DNA of 64,000 nt from JAFGBI01 sp964454025 (GCA_964454025.1 CAYVRP010000027.1:1-64000), one strand, 5' to 3'; counted from the stretch's first letter, positions 17,233 through 26,417 are shown. Numbers and translations are program-made. The notes: generated by a model from the sequence alone, not told the origin.

Positions 17233-18492
17233 TTGTCCAAATCCGTGCCGCTTCCCCCGGGGGGACCCCGCCCGCGCTGGGCGCGCCCCGGAACGTATTT
17301 CGCCCTGGCGCTGGTCGTCGCGACCGGAGTCGGGGCGCATGCCTGGGCGACACGAGCCCCGCGAGTGGACGTGGTCATCGCGCAGAAGCGCCCGCTGGTG
17401 CAGCGGCTGGTGACGACGGGGAGGGTGATGGCGCCGGCCCGGATCGAGCTCGGGACCACGGTGCTCGGCAAGGTGGTGGAGGTCCGCGTGCAGGACGGCG
17501 CGACCGTCGCGGAGGGCGAGCTCTTGGTGCGCCTCGACGACACGATCGCCCGGGCGGAGGTCGCTCAGGCGAAGGCCGCGCTCGGGTCTGCCTACGCGCG
17601 GGTGGGCGTGGTCGGGCGCGTCACGAGTCGGATCGCCGAGCGCACGGTGGAGGAGCGGACCGCCAGCTTCGACCGCGCCGAGCGAGATTTCCAGCGGGCC
17701 CGGCAGCTCCACGCGGAGGGCGCGCTCCCCGATGCCGAGCTCGACGCCGCGCGGACGGCGCTCGACGTCGCCCGGAGCCAGCTCGCCGCCGCCCGCGCCG
17801 CGCTCGAGAGCACGAGCCCGGGCGGGAGTGAGTACTCGGCGACCGCGGCCACCGCTGCGGAGGCGCAGGCGGCGCTCGCGGTCGCCGAGGCCCGGCTGGC
17901 CGCGACCCGCATCGAGGCGCCGACCGCAGGGGTGGTCCTCGCGCGCAAGGTGGAGCCCGGAGACGTCGTGCAGCCGGGCACGGGGCTCATCACCCTGCTC
18001 GGGGCGGGTACGCCGCGGCTGTCCGCGGAGGCCGACGAGAAGTACCTCGGCGTAGCCTCGGTGGGGCAGACGGCCATCGCCATCGCCGCCGCGGCGCCCG
18101 ACCGCCCGTTCCCCGCGCGACTGATCTACGTCGCGCCGGCGGTCGATCCGGGGCGTGGCACCATCGAGCTGCGCTTCGCGGTGCCGGAGCCACCCGCGTT
18201 CCTCCGGCCCGAGCTGACGGTGAGCGTCAACCTCGACGTGGCCCGCCGGGAGGCCACGGTGGCGCTCCCCCTGGCGGCGATTCGCGACGCGGCGACCGAG
18301 CAACCGTGGGCGCTGGTGGTCGCCGGAGACCGCCTCGAGCGGCGTCCCCTGCGCCTCGGGATCCGCGGTGACGAGCGGATCGAGGTCCTCGAGGGGGTGC
18401 GGGAGGGCGAGCGCGTCGTGGTGACCTCGAGGTCGGTGCCCGCCGCCGGGGAGCGCGTCCGCCCGCGCGAGGTGGAGGGCGGCGGTGTCTGA
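17233..18492 (+). CDS. Periplasmic adaptor (HlyD/MacA/DevB type) of an ABC exporter
   Basis: 419 aa from TTG at 17233 (an in-frame GTG at 17245 is an alternative). One membrane anchor (about 16-36) precedes a biotinyl-lipoyl-like segment (GTTVLGKVVEVRVQDGATVAEGELLVRLDD), a long alpha-hairpin rich in Ala, Arg and Glu (about 105-215), the second lipoyl half (IEAPTAGVVLARKVEPGDVVQPG) and beta-barrel domains to the end. This is the membrane-fusion protein that bridges an inner-membrane ABC transporter and an outer-membrane channel. The permease follows after 38 bases. No TolC-like gene is in the window. Confidence 0.9.
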   Translation: MSKSVPLPPGGPRPRWARPGTYFALALVVATGVGAHAWATRAPRVDVVIAQKRPLVQRLVTTGRVMAPARIELGTTVLGKVVEVRVQDGATVAEGELLVRLDDTIARAEVAQAKAALGSAYARVGVVGRVTSRIAERTVEERTASFDRAERDFQRARQLHAEGALPDAELDAARTALDVARSQLAAARAALESTSPGGSEYSATAATAAEAQAALAVAEARLAATRIEAPTAGVVLARKVEPGDVVQPGTGLITLLGAGTPRLSAEADEKYLGVASVGQTAIAIAAAAPDRPFPARLIYVAPAVDPGRGTIELRFAVPEPPAFLRPELTVSVNLDVARREATVALPLAAIRDAATEQPWALVVAGDRLERRPLRLGIRGDERIEVLEGVREGERVVVTSRSVPAAGERVRPREVEGGGV

Positions 18493-18530
18493 GCGGGTGG
18501 CCCGGGGCGCGCGACGCTGGCGGGGGTCCC

Positions 18531-19745
18531 GTGCCCTTTGAGTGGTTCGTGGCGCTGCGCTTCTTGCGCGAGGGGCGGCTGCAGACGCTGCTCATCTTCG
18601 TGGGCGTCGGGGTCGGGGTGGCCGTCATGGTCTTCCTCACCGCGCTCATCGACGGGCTGCAAGCGAGCCTGGTGAAGAACACCCTCACCACCCAGGCGCA
18701 CGTCGTGATCCGGCCCCCCGAGGAGGAGGCGCGCGTGGTCGCGCCGGCGGGGAGCGCGCTGGCCGCGCGGGTCGAGAAGCGCAACCAGCGCGATCGCACC
18801 CTCGACCAGTGGCCGCTGGTGCTGGCGACGGCCACCCGGGTTCCCGGCGTCGAGGCGGCGGCGGTCACCGTCGCGGGCTCGGGCTTCGCGACGCGGGGCA
18901 ACGCGAGCCGGGCCATCGCGCTGCGGGGCGTCGATCCGGACTCGTACACGCGGGTCATCGCCATCGGCGACCGCATGCAGAGCGGCCGCTTCCGCGTCCT
19001 GGGCGACGAGGCGGTGGTCGGCGCGGAGCTGGCGCAGGATCTGGGGATCCGAGTCGGCGACAAGATTCGCCTCGGCACCGGCGACGGCCGGACGGACGCC
19101 TTCGTGGTGGCCGGCGTCTTCGACCTCGGCAACAAGGACGTGAACCAGCGCTGGGTCTTCGTGTCCATCCGCGCGGCGCAAACGCTGCTCCAGATCGGGC
19201 GTGACGTATCGACCATCGAGCTCAGGGTGGCCGAGCCCTTCCAGGCCGAGGCGATCGCGCGGGAGGTCGGCGCGCGCACAGGCATGGTGAGCGAGAGCTG
19301 GATGACGCTCAACCGGCAACTCTTGGTCGCGCTCTCCTCGCAGTCGAGCTCGAGCTACATGATCCAGTTCTTCGTGGTGCTGGCCGTGGCGCTCGGCATC
19401 GCGTCGGTGCTGGCGGTGAGCGTGGTGCACAAGTCGCGGGAGATCGGGATCCTGCGCGCCACCGGCACGTCGACCCGCAGCATCATGGGGATCTTCCTGG
19501 TGCAGGGCGGCATCGTCGGCGTCGTGGGCGCCGTCTCCGGCTGCCTGCTCGGCACCGCCCTGGCGCTCTTCTTCGCCGGCCTCGCCACCAGCCCGGACGG
19601 CTCCCCCACCTTTCCCGTCCGGCTAGACGCGGCGCTGATGCTGACCGCCTCCGCGATCGCCGTCGCGGTGGGGCTCCTCTCGGCGGTGATCCCCGCGCGG
19701 CGGGCCGCCCAGCTCGACCCGGCGACGGTGATCCACGGTGGCTGA
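18531..19745 (+). CDS. MacB/LolC-FtsX family ABC transporter permease
   Basis: 404 aa, GTG start. The topology is the FtsX/MacB kind: one N-terminal helix (LLIFVGVGVGVAVMVFLTALI), a large periplasmic domain (about 45-265), then three C-terminal helices (FFVVLAVALGIASVLAVSVV, GGIVGVVGAVSGCLLGTALALFFAGL, ALMLTASAIAVAVGLLSAVIPARRAA). The HKSREIGILRATGTS loop before the second helix and PARRAAQLDPATVIHGG at the end are typical coupling regions. With the adaptor and ATPase it makes a DevBCA/MacAB-like mechanotransmission exporter. Substrate unknown; TetR control suggests a toxic or hydrophobic compound. It overlaps the ATPase gene by eight bases. Confidence 0.9.
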   Translation: MPFEWFVALRFLREGRLQTLLIFVGVGVGVAVMVFLTALIDGLQASLVKNTLTTQAHVVIRPPEEEARVVAPAGSALAARVEKRNQRDRTLDQWPLVLATATRVPGVEAAAVTVAGSGFATRGNASRAIALRGVDPDSYTRVIAIGDRMQSGRFRVLGDEAVVGAELAQDLGIRVGDKIRLGTGDGRTDAFVVAGVFDLGNKDVNQRWVFVSIRAAQTLLQIGRDVSTIELRVAEPFQAEAIAREVGARTGMVSESWMTLNRQLLVALSSQSSSSYMIQFFVVLAVALGIASVLAVSVVHKSREIGILRATGTSTRSIMGIFLVQGGIVGVVGAVSGCLLGTALALFFAGLATSPDGSPTFPVRLDAALMLTASAIAVAVGLLSAVIPARRAAQLDPATVIHGG

Positions 19746-20448
19746 GGTGAGCGCCACGCCGGTCCTGCGGGTCGAGGACGTCGTCAAGGACTACGAGACG
19801 GCGGTGGTCACCCACGTGCTGCGCGGCGTCTCGTTCGACGTTCACGCGGGGGAGCTCGCCGCGCTGATCGGCCCCTCCGGCTCCGGCAAGAGCACGCTCC
19901 TGAACCTGATGGGCCTGCTCGATCGGCCGACCTCCGGGCGCGTCCTGCTCCAGGGCCAGGACACCTCCCAGCTCGACGATCACGCCATCACGCGCCTGCG
20001 CGGCCGCAGCATCGGGTTCATCTTCCAGTTCCACCACCTCCTGCCCGCGTTCACCGCGGTCGAGAACGTGCTCCTGCCGATGTATGCGGCCTACGGCGAG
20101 CGGCGGCCGGCGCTGGTCCAGCGAGCCCGCGCGCTGGTCGCCCGGGTCGGGCTGGCAGACCGCGCCGACTACCTGGCGAAGAATCTCTCCGGCGGCCAGC
20201 AGCAGCGGGTGGCGATCGCGCGCGCCCTGGCGATGGATCCGCCGCTCCTGCTCGCGGACGAGCCGACCGGCAACCTCGACACCAAGACCGCGGACCAGAT
20301 CTTCGCGCTCCTGCGGGAGTTCCACGCCGAGCGCGGCGGGGCGCTGCTGGTCGTCACCCACGACCCGCGGCTCGCCGCCCGCTGCGATCGCGTCCTCGAG
20401 CTGGTCGATGGCGAGATCGTCAGCGACACCCGCCGGGCGGCGGGGTGA
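19738..20448 (+). CDS. LolD/MacB-type ABC transporter ATPase
   Basis: 236 aa, GTG start within the end of the permease gene. Walker A is GPSGSGKST, the Q-loop FQFHHLLPAFTAVENV, the signature LSGGQQQRVAIARAL, Walker B LLLADEPTGNLD and the H-loop VVTHD. All catalytic residues are present. Length and motifs fit the LolD/FtsE/MacB group. Third gene of the TetR-controlled export operon. Confidence 0.95.
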   Translation: MAEVSATPVLRVEDVVKDYETAVVTHVLRGVSFDVHAGELAALIGPSGSGKSTLLNLMGLLDRPTSGRVLLQGQDTSQLDDHAITRLRGRSIGFIFQFHHLLPAFTAVENVLLPMYAAYGERRPALVQRARALVARVGLADRADYLAKNLSGGQQQRVAIARALAMDPPLLLADEPTGNLDTKTADQIFALLREFHAERGGALLVVTHDPRLAARCDRVLELVDGEIVSDTRRAAG

Positions 20449-21074
20449 CCCGGCTCGGCCGGCACTGGGGCGGTGCGTCGGACTTGGCGCGAGCGAGTCG
20501 ATCACGTTCTCGTCGGATGGATCGGCGTGGTTCTCCGCCGGCGAGGACCCGACATCCATCGACCGGGCACTCGCCGCGGGCTCCTGACCCCCGTCGCCCG
20601 CGCGCGGACCGCCGCACGCCGGCGGAACAGCCGCGCCACGGCGAGCTGCTGCCGCCGCGTTCTTCGGTGGGCCGCGACGCCCCGCCTGGGCTCGGCGGCG
20701 CGGGGGGGGCGCAGCGGCGGACGGGCGTCGGTATACTGTCCGCCTGGGGTCGCTCGCCTATTATGACCTCGAGCCGAGCTCGGGCGTGACGGCCGCGAGG
20801 ACGATGACCCGCGTGAGCGAGTACCCCGTCGGGTCCGATCGATGCACTGGGTCCACCGGCCCGCTGGGGACGCCGCTCAGCGTCGCGAACGTATCGTGCT
20901 CCGATACCACGAATCCTGTGCTCGTCACGACGTCCGCCGTCCACGGTGCGTGCGACGGCTACGTCGTCCGCTAGTGCCGCCCGTAACGGAGGATCAGCCG
21001 ATCGATCGCCGCATCAGGGACGCTCTCCGTCGGATAGTCGCCCCCCTTCCCTCCCGGCCGCCTCGACTCCTCCC
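20449..21074. other. Gene-poor stretch with one possible coding fragment
   Basis: No convincing full gene is seen over 626 bases. The plus frame from about 20732 to the TAG at 20974 reads LAYYDLEPSSGVTAARTM... and then a Thr/Ser/Val/Cys-rich segment, which resembles the C-terminus of a secreted protein. It has no credible start or ribosome site beyond a GTG at 20786, and may be a gene remnant. Confidence 0.3.
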
Positions 21075-21800
21075 CTAGTAGGGCCGGGGCGTGTCCGCGG
21101 TCACGGGGAACAGGCTCGCCGACCTCGGCGCCCCGCACCGGGCGCACTCCGTGTCGTACCAGCTCATGGGCAAGCCGCACTGGGGACAGCGCCAGCGCTC
21201 CTCCTCGGCGCTGACCCATTCCTCGACGCCCAGCTCGCGCATCTTCGCGAGGTTCGGCAGGTACTCCTGACGGTGCGGGTAGCCGCCGGCGTCGATCAGG
21301 TTCGTGATGCGATAACAGGGCAGCTCCGCGCAGTCGGTGCAGCGACCCCCGCTCTGCGTCTCCGCCGCGCAGAGCCTGATGCTGCAGGTTTGGCAGTGGG
21401 AAGCGAGCGTGCCGCCGCTGAGGCAGCCGTCGCAGTCCCCCCAGGGATTCGGCCTCGTCACCGCCTCGTCCTCGCCGTGCTTGGCCATGTAGGACAGGCA
21501 GGCTCCACAGTACGTGCCGCAGGCAGCCGCGAGGTGAACCTTGGCCTCGCCCGCTCCCCCGCCCGAACCTCCGCTGCCGGTCGTACCTCCCTCGCTCGGT
21601 GCACCCCCGGTAGCAGCGGTGCCCCCACCGCTCGGAGCCCCCGCGGTGGGGGCGCCGCCGCTCGCGGCGCCACCCGCTGCGCTGCCCTCCGGGTTGGTTT
21701 CGCTGGCGTCGCTGCAGCCGATGCCGACGGCCAGCGCCCCGAGGGAGGAACCGAGGAATCCTCGGCGCGTGATGCCGCCGTCGGCTGGGTGCTTGGACAT
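21075..21800 (-). CDS. Tat-exported DUF3795-type Cys-rich protein
   Basis: 241 aa from the ATG at 21800. A twin-arginine signal (RRGFLGSSLGALAVGIGC) suggests folded export and possibly lipid attachment at Cys. A ~55-residue Gly/Ala/Thr spacer follows, then a domain with AAACGTYCGACLSYMAKHG, WGDCDGCLSGG, CQTCSIRLCA and CTDCAELPCYRI, the Cys pattern of DUF3795, and a final zinc-ribbon-like pair (CPQCG...CARCG). Sixteen or more Cys suggest bound metal, which would fit Tat export. Expression is away from the plus-strand export operon. Function unknown. Confidence 0.75.
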   Translation of the reverse strand: MSKHPADGGITRRGFLGSSLGALAVGIGCSDASETNPEGSAAGGAASGGAPTAGAPSGGGTAATGGAPSEGGTTGSGGSGGGAGEAKVHLAAACGTYCGACLSYMAKHGEDEAVTRPNPWGDCDGCLSGGTLASHCQTCSIRLCAAETQSGGRCTDCAELPCYRITNLIDAGGYPHRQEYLPNLAKMRELGVEEWVSAEEERWRCPQCGLPMSWYDTECARCGAPRSASLFPVTADTPRPY

Positions 21801-21959
21801 GGGAAACCCCCGAGCGAAGGTGCGAGGACCAGATCCTCTTATACCGGAAACCGCCCGGCTCAAGGGCAGTGCCGGCGCTCGACCAGGACCGCCGGCACCG
21901 GGGGGCCGGGCGGGGACGATCAAGGAGACGCGCTGGACCTCGACCCCCTCGGCCCGCGT

Positions 21960-23065
21960 CTACCTGGCCCGCCCGCCCTCGCGAACGAGCGCGGGGGCTC
22001 GGCGATACGATGGACCGAGTATCCCCGGCCGGTAGCGTCGTGGGGCATGCCGCTGGCGACGAACCGCCAGCGGCCGCGGGGTCGTTCCGGATCCACAGGC
22101 CGTGGAGGAAGACGCCGCCGCCACGCGTGGGCCGGTCCACGAGCGTGTCATCGTCGGGCGGAGCCTGGCCGGTCCAGTCGTACCACCGGACTACCGGCGT
22201 CTGGCCGCCCTTGTCCGTCACCGTGCGGACCACCACCGCGGCCCCCCAGCGATGTCCGGCGGAGAACGCGACGGCGTCGGCCGGCTCGAGCTCGGTCCTG
22301 CGCGCCGCGCGCGCGGCCTTCCGGCCCTGGGCCGCGCTCTGCTTGGCCACGGCCGCCGATCGCGACGGGGTGCTGGTGACCGGGGCCCCCACCCCGAGAT
22401 GGCCGAACCAGACGCCGAGGTTCGTCGCGTTGCAGCCGTGGGCGGCGGTCCAGAAGGCGATGGGCGGGTCGCAATCCACCCGCACCTGGGGGCGGTCCTG
22501 TCGGGCGGCGAAGGTCGTGAAGCGAGTGTTGAACCCCGGGTGCTCTGGCGTCTCGAGGATCCCGCAGGCGCCGAGGGTCTCGATGACGTGGCGCCGGTCG
22601 TACCTGTTGCCGACGCAGATCTTGGCCGCGGACATCGCCTGGTTGAGCTGCCCCTCGCGGGCGTGGTCCGGGAGTCCGGCGACCAGTTGCAGGAGCTGTT
22701 CGAAGCGCCGGAGGTCGTCGCTGGTGGGCGCGGGCGCCGCGGTCGCCCGGACGAGGTACTCACGGAGTGATCGCCAGGGCGGCGCCGAGATCGCCTGGCA
22801 GGGCCTGGCCGCGCTCGTGCACGGGGGCGATCGGGTTCTTCGCCCGCAGGCCACAAACCTTGCACTCGCCGCCCCGGAAGGTCGCGCCGAGCTCGTGCGG
22901 GCGCACCGCCTGGGCCGCGGCGAGGGCGACGAGCGGCGCCCTCCAGAAGTCCGGCCGTCGCTGGAGGCTGGCGACGAAGGCACCGGCGACTGCCTTCGGG
23001 TCGATCCGCTCGGCCAGCTCACGGACCTCGCGAAGCACCTCATCATGAGAGAGCCCGGCGCGCAT
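21960..23065 (-). pseudogene. Frameshifted gene of unknown function
   Basis: From ATG at 23065 the frame gives ~100 convincing residues (MRAGLSHDEVLREVRELAERIDP..., then FRGGECKVCGLR) and stops at 22760. At that point another frame continues naturally (LREYLVRATAAPAPTSDDLRRFEQLLQL... and ICVGNRYDRRHVIETLGACGILETPEHPGFNTRF... then APPIAFWTAAHGCNATNL-like sequence), so one base is gained or lost near 22765-22775. The second frame then stays open far beyond the plausible end; the 3' limit given is nominal. No family is recognised. The conserved CxxC, RRHVIETLG and WTAAHGCNA pieces may help a profile search. Confidence 0.5.
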
Positions 23066-23157
23066 GCTGGCGCAGGATAGCCGTACGCGAGGGCGCAGCC
23101 ACTCGGCGGAGCCTCTCGGCGGGGCGGCCGTGCTGGCGGCCGGCAATCGAAAACATG

Positions 23158-23365
23158 GGGCCACGACCGCCGAGGCATTGCCCGCAATCCAGGAAGATAC
23201 GGTCACGACCGCCGGGGCACTGCCGGCAATCGCGGCAGGCGGGGGGACGGCCGCGAACGGTTTCCCGGTTGGCGGCGACCGGACGGGCGGAGTCGCGAAC
23301 GGCTCATCGGCAGGCGTCGGACGGACGTGCGGAGTCGCGCGCGACCTGTCGGCAGGCGCCGACCG
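23158..23365. repeat. Degenerate 42-bp tandem repeat
   Basis: About five imperfect units with a 42-base (14-codon) period. Units 1 and 2 (from 23158 and 23200) begin GGCCACGACCGCC and GGTCACGACCGCC. Later units share CGGACG(G/T)GCGGAGTCGCG and TCGGCAGGCG(T/C)CG, separated by 42 bases. One unit is shortened by about six bases. Translated on the plus strand it gives TTAEALPAIQEDTV-like blocks, but no start or stop supports a gene. It runs into the dispersed repeat copy that follows. Confidence 0.55.
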
Positions 23366-23450
23366 GTCGTGCGTGCGGTGCGTCGGGCGGCTCGCCGGGC
23401 GGTGCCCGTCGATCGGCGGTAGGGCGACGCACCGTGATGCCCGGGTCGCA
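23331..23450. repeat. Dispersed structured repeat, copy 1
   Basis: About 120 bases nearly identical to 32822-32941, same orientation, offset 9491. It contains GTCGGC-AGGC-GCCGAC (23348-23363), an outer stem GGTGCGTCG/CGACGCACC (23377-23385 with 23425-23433, extendable by one C-G pair), and inside it CGGGC-GGT-GCCCG (23396-23408). Differences from copy 2 fall in loops or unpaired bases. It may be a structured RNA or a small mobile repeat. Confidence 0.65.
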
Positions 23451-23646
23451 GTGGTTGCAGCTCGCCTCGACTTCGTCCGCCTCGCGCTCGTCGGTGGACT
23501 TCCGCTGCGGGCCGGGCTCGGGCGCCGGCTGGAGCACGCCGAGCAGCGCTACGACCCCGGCGAGGCTCCGGGTGCGTGAGCCGGCGGGGGACGACCCACG
23601 CGCGGGCCAACTGCTAGACAGTCGCCTTCTCTCGGAGGGCTTGCCC
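23451..23646. other. Gene-poor stretch before a lipoprotein gene
   Basis: No gene is supported here. Open frames on both strands are Arg/Ala-rich and lack starts with ribosome sites. It probably contains the promoter for the lipoprotein at 23647. Confidence 0.3.
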
Positions 23647-24174
23647 ATGCGACCTCGAAATCGCTGCCTCGGTACCACCGTGGGACTGGCAATCCTAGCC
23701 GCCGCTGCGCTGCTCGCGCTGGCGTGCGGCGGAGCCACCGACGACGAGCCGACCGGTGGCGGCGGGGCCGCCACCGGCGGAACCATGCCCTCCGGCGGCG
23801 CCAAGTCCGGCGGCGCCACGGCCTCTGGCAGTGCGGCTACCGGCGGGACCGGTCCCTGTGGGACCACGTCGGGCGCGAGTCCATTGGCTACCGGCGGTGG
23901 TGCCTCCGCGCTCCTGCCGCCCGGCTGCACCGGCGGAGAGGTGCACGTCAGCTACGTCCGTTTCGAGGTCGGCACCGTGCCGATCGGCTCGTGGGGCAGC
24001 AGACCTCCCTCGATGGCTACCAACGGTCCGACTGCAACTACGCTAAGTGAGCGGCGGTCAATCACCCGTGACTGCGAAACCTGCGGTGCGGTCGAGACGT
24101 GCCGCGCCGAACCCGTCACCGACGCGCCCACCGGCTCGGGCAACGGCCGCCTGCGCCATGTCGGTGCAAGATGA
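23647..24174 (+). CDS. Small lipoprotein with TGG spacer, possibly truncated
   Basis: 175 aa. MRPRNRCLG... leads into a strong hydrophobic signal ending LLALAC and a ~45-residue Gly/Thr/Ser/Ala spacer like those of the cellulases downstream. The remaining ~95 residues include a CTGGEVHVSYVRFEVGTVPIGSWG segment and a Cys cluster (CETCGAVETC). A second frame near the middle also reads plausibly (QQTSLDGYQRSDCNYAK then stop at 24050), so the globular part may be frameshifted. No family assigned. The end lies 13 bases from the convergent envelope gene. Confidence 0.5.
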   Translation: MRPRNRCLGTTVGLAILAAAALLALACGGATDDEPTGGGGAATGGTMPSGGAKSGGATASGSAATGGTGPCGTTSGASPLATGGGASALLPPGCTGGEVHVSYVRFEVGTVPIGSWGSRPPSMATNGPTATTLSERRSITRDCETCGAVETCRAEPVTDAPTGSGNGRLRHVGAR

Positions 24175-24187
24175 AAGACCCTCCTGC

Positions 24188-25255
24188 CTACCGCACCGGG
24201 GTCCACTCGAGCGCTAGCCCCGCGTCGAGCAGTGGCATGTCGAGCGACGCGACCGGAACGCCCGCGAATACCAGTTCGAGGCGATCCAATGGCACGCCGA
24301 GGTGAGTGACGGCCACGAGGTCCAAGTCCGGGGTCAGCCCCCAGGCAACTCCCACGACAGAAGACGCGATGCCGACCCCGCCCCATGCGGCTCCGACCGA
24401 GCGGTACCCCGCGGCGGGCGTCGGCACGGCCCGGACGCCGAGGGCACCAGCCCCCGCCCCCACGAGGAGGCTGGACGTGCGCGAGAGCGCGGGGCGGAGC
24501 AGCGCGTGCACTCTGAGTCCGTGGAAGAACACTTCAGCGCTGCCGGGTCGACCCTCGACCTGGCTGGGCACGACGGTGGTGAATCCGTCGAGCTCCACGC
24601 CCGCGAGTCGAGTGAGCTGCAGTCCGCCGGCGACGGCGACGCCGCCGACGACCCCATGGCCGCCCCGCGTGAGCAGCAGCCCCGGTCCGAAGCGGAGCAG
24701 GGGGCGCGGGAACCGAGGCTCCGGCTCGAGCTCGCGAGCGACGACGCGCTGAACCGCCGGCGTGGGCTCCACCTCGCCGAGCGACTGGTTGGCCAGAGTC
24801 AGCTCGATCAGCGACGCATGCAGCAGCTCGACCGCGAGCAATCCGACTCGACCTGAAGTCAGATCGGGTTGCTGTGGATCGATCCACCGCGTGCTGGTCT
24901 TACCCGTCACGCGATCGAGCAAGTAGATGGTCAACGGACCCTCCTTGGCGTCCCTGGCGCGGGCGATGCGGAGTGCAGCGATCGCTCCTTGAGCCCGTAC
25001 GAGATTCGGCAGCTCGGCGTCGAGCCGGTGAGTCGGCGGGCTCTCGACCACGACGATGGTGAAGCCGTCCGCCTCCAGCTCGGCGCGAGCCCGCTGCTCC
25101 GCCTCCGGCCAGCCTCCGTCGGCGAGCTGCACGTGCAGCAACAGGATCACGTCCGAGGCAGGCTGGGCTCCGGCGCCGAGCGCGTAGAGCGTGAACAGCG
25201 TGAGCAGGACGCAGCCGAGCAGGACGGGGCACCTACTCGACGATCTCATGCGCAA
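24188..25255 (-). CDS. Exported envelope protein, last gene of sigma/FecR operon
   Basis: 355 aa. A signal peptide (VLLGCVLLTLFTLYALGAGAQ) precedes a mixed domain (about 35-165) with VILLLHVQLADGGWPEAEQRARAELEADGFTIVVVE and IYLLDRVTGKTSTRWID, then a C-terminal half rich in alternating hydrophobic/Gly strands (LLRFGPGLLLTRGGHGVVGGVAVAGGLQL..., SLLVGAGAGALGVRAV...) ending in Arg, suggestive of an outer-membrane barrel. Its start overlaps the FecR-like gene by 23 bases, so it is co-translated with the regulator pair and is its likely partner. No named family recognised. Confidence 0.7.
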   Translation of the reverse strand: MRMRSSSRCPVLLGCVLLTLFTLYALGAGAQPASDVILLLHVQLADGGWPEAEQRARAELEADGFTIVVVESPPTHRLDAELPNLVRAQGAIAALRIARARDAKEGPLTIYLLDRVTGKTSTRWIDPQQPDLTSGRVGLLAVELLHASLIELTLANQSLGEVEPTPAVQRVVARELEPEPRFPRPLLRFGPGLLLTRGGHGVVGGVAVAGGLQLTRLAGVELDGFTTVVPSQVEGRPGSAEVFFHGLRVHALLRPALSRTSSLLVGAGAGALGVRAVPTPAAGYRSVGAAWGGVGIASSVVGVAWGLTPDLDLVAVTHLGVPLDRLELVFAGVPVASLDMPLLDAGLALEWTPVR

Positions 25256-26417
25256 CCTTGGCGTACGCGCCCTTGGGTTGCAGGCGCAGGTATTCCCGAG
25301 CCATCGCGCGAGCTCTCTCGGGCTGGCCCAGATCGCGATAGGCGACCATCAACCGCCCGCGGGCCTCGCCAGCCCATACTCCAGCGGGGTGCTCGGCGAG
25401 GCAGAGCTCGAACCAGCGGGCGGCGTCGGCGGGGTTGCCCGAAGCGCGCCCGAGGAGGAAGGCGGCTCGCCCCGCGGCCTCGCTGCCCGGGAATCGCTCG
25501 CGCAGAACACGAAGGATCTGAGCGGAATCCGCCGCCCTGCCGGCTAGTCGGGCGGCGTCGGCCAGGTCAGACAACTCGTCAGCATCGACCGTGCGCATGA
25601 TCCCGTCGAGCCCTTCCCGCTCGGCGGTCGCGAAGGCGGCTCGGTAGTCGCCCCGGTCGAACAGCTCGTGCCAGCCCGTCTGGGCAGGCGGCTCGGCAAC
25701 CGGCGCCTGCACCCTTCCGGTGGGTTGTGGTGCGCCCGGCGCCACGGAAGACGGCACCGAGCTCGCCGATCCGACGGCCGCTTCCACCCGGGTAACCTGA
25801 ATGCCTCTGGCGTCGGCCTGCAGACGCTGTCCAGCCGAGAGCGTCACGACGTCGCCGCCGAGAGGCATTCCTTCCACCCGAACCCTGCCGCGAGAAACCG
25901 CCACTTCGAGCGCGACGTCGTCCGGCGAGTACCTTATGCGAAAGGCGGTCCCGAGGACGGTGATGTCGAACGGCCCGGCAACGAACGACCAGCGCTTGCC
26001 GGTGGGCTCGATGTCGACGTCCACCCGCCCCCCCTCCAGCAGCAAGCGGCCACTGCCGTCCGAGAGCTCCTCGAGACGTGCCCGAGTGCCTGCCTGGAGC
26101 TCGACGGTGGAATGCTCGGCCAGTGCCACGCGGACCGCTCGGTCCGATCCGGCGCGAATGTCCCGACTCTCGACGACCTGCGCCAAACCTGGGGAATCGC
26201 CCTGGTGCGGGTAGCGCCAAAACACCAGACCGAGCACCGCCGCGAGCAGCGCGGCAGCGGCCAGCAGGGAACCCTGACGGAGGCGAACGACACGCCGCGG
26301 TGCCGGCGTGAGCGCGGCGTGATGGACGAACGCCGCGCGACCGCGCTCGATGCGTTCGCTGGGCACTTCACCCAGCAGCGTCTCGACCCGGCGGCCCCAC
26401 CTCTCGACTTCGCTCAT
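25233..26417 (-). CDS. FecR-like anti-sigma/sensor protein with TPR-like tail
   Basis: 394 aa from the ATG at 26417, which overlaps the sigma-factor stop as ATGA. A cytoplasmic N-terminus (about 1-45), one membrane helix (SLLAAAALLAAVLGLVFW) and a periplasmic FecR domain follow (about 85-200: VALAEHSTVELQAGTRARLEEL, RWSFVAGPFDITVLGTAFRIRYSPDDVALEVAVSRGRVRV). The C-terminus (about 255-390) has helix pairs like tetratricopeptide repeats (ADSAQILRVLRERFPGSEAAGRAAFLLGR, DAARWFELCLAEHPAGVWAGEARGRLMVAYRDLG). Topology and position fit a protein that holds or senses for the adjacent ECF sigma factor. Confidence 0.85.
   Translation of the reverse strand: MSEVERWGRRVETLLGEVPSERIERGRAAFVHHAALTPAPRRVVRLRQGSLLAAAALLAAVLGLVFWRYPHQGDSPGLAQVVESRDIRAGSDRAVRVALAEHSTVELQAGTRARLEELSDGSGRLLLEGGRVDVDIEPTGKRWSFVAGPFDITVLGTAFRIRYSPDDVALEVAVSRGRVRVEGMPLGGDVVTLSAGQRLQADARGIQVTRVEAAVGSASSVPSSVAPGAPQPTGRVQAPVAEPPAQTGWHELFDRGDYRAAFATAEREGLDGIMRTVDADELSDLADAARLAGRAADSAQILRVLRERFPGSEAAGRAAFLLGRASGNPADAARWFELCLAEHPAGVWAGEARGRLMVAYRDLGQPERARAMAREYLRLQPKGAYAKVAHEIVE

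Noticed and set aside
20971..23187. A 738-codon minus-strand frame
   Set aside because: Its first part belongs to the frameshifted gene; the later part is the wrong frame over the Tat-exported DUF3795 gene.
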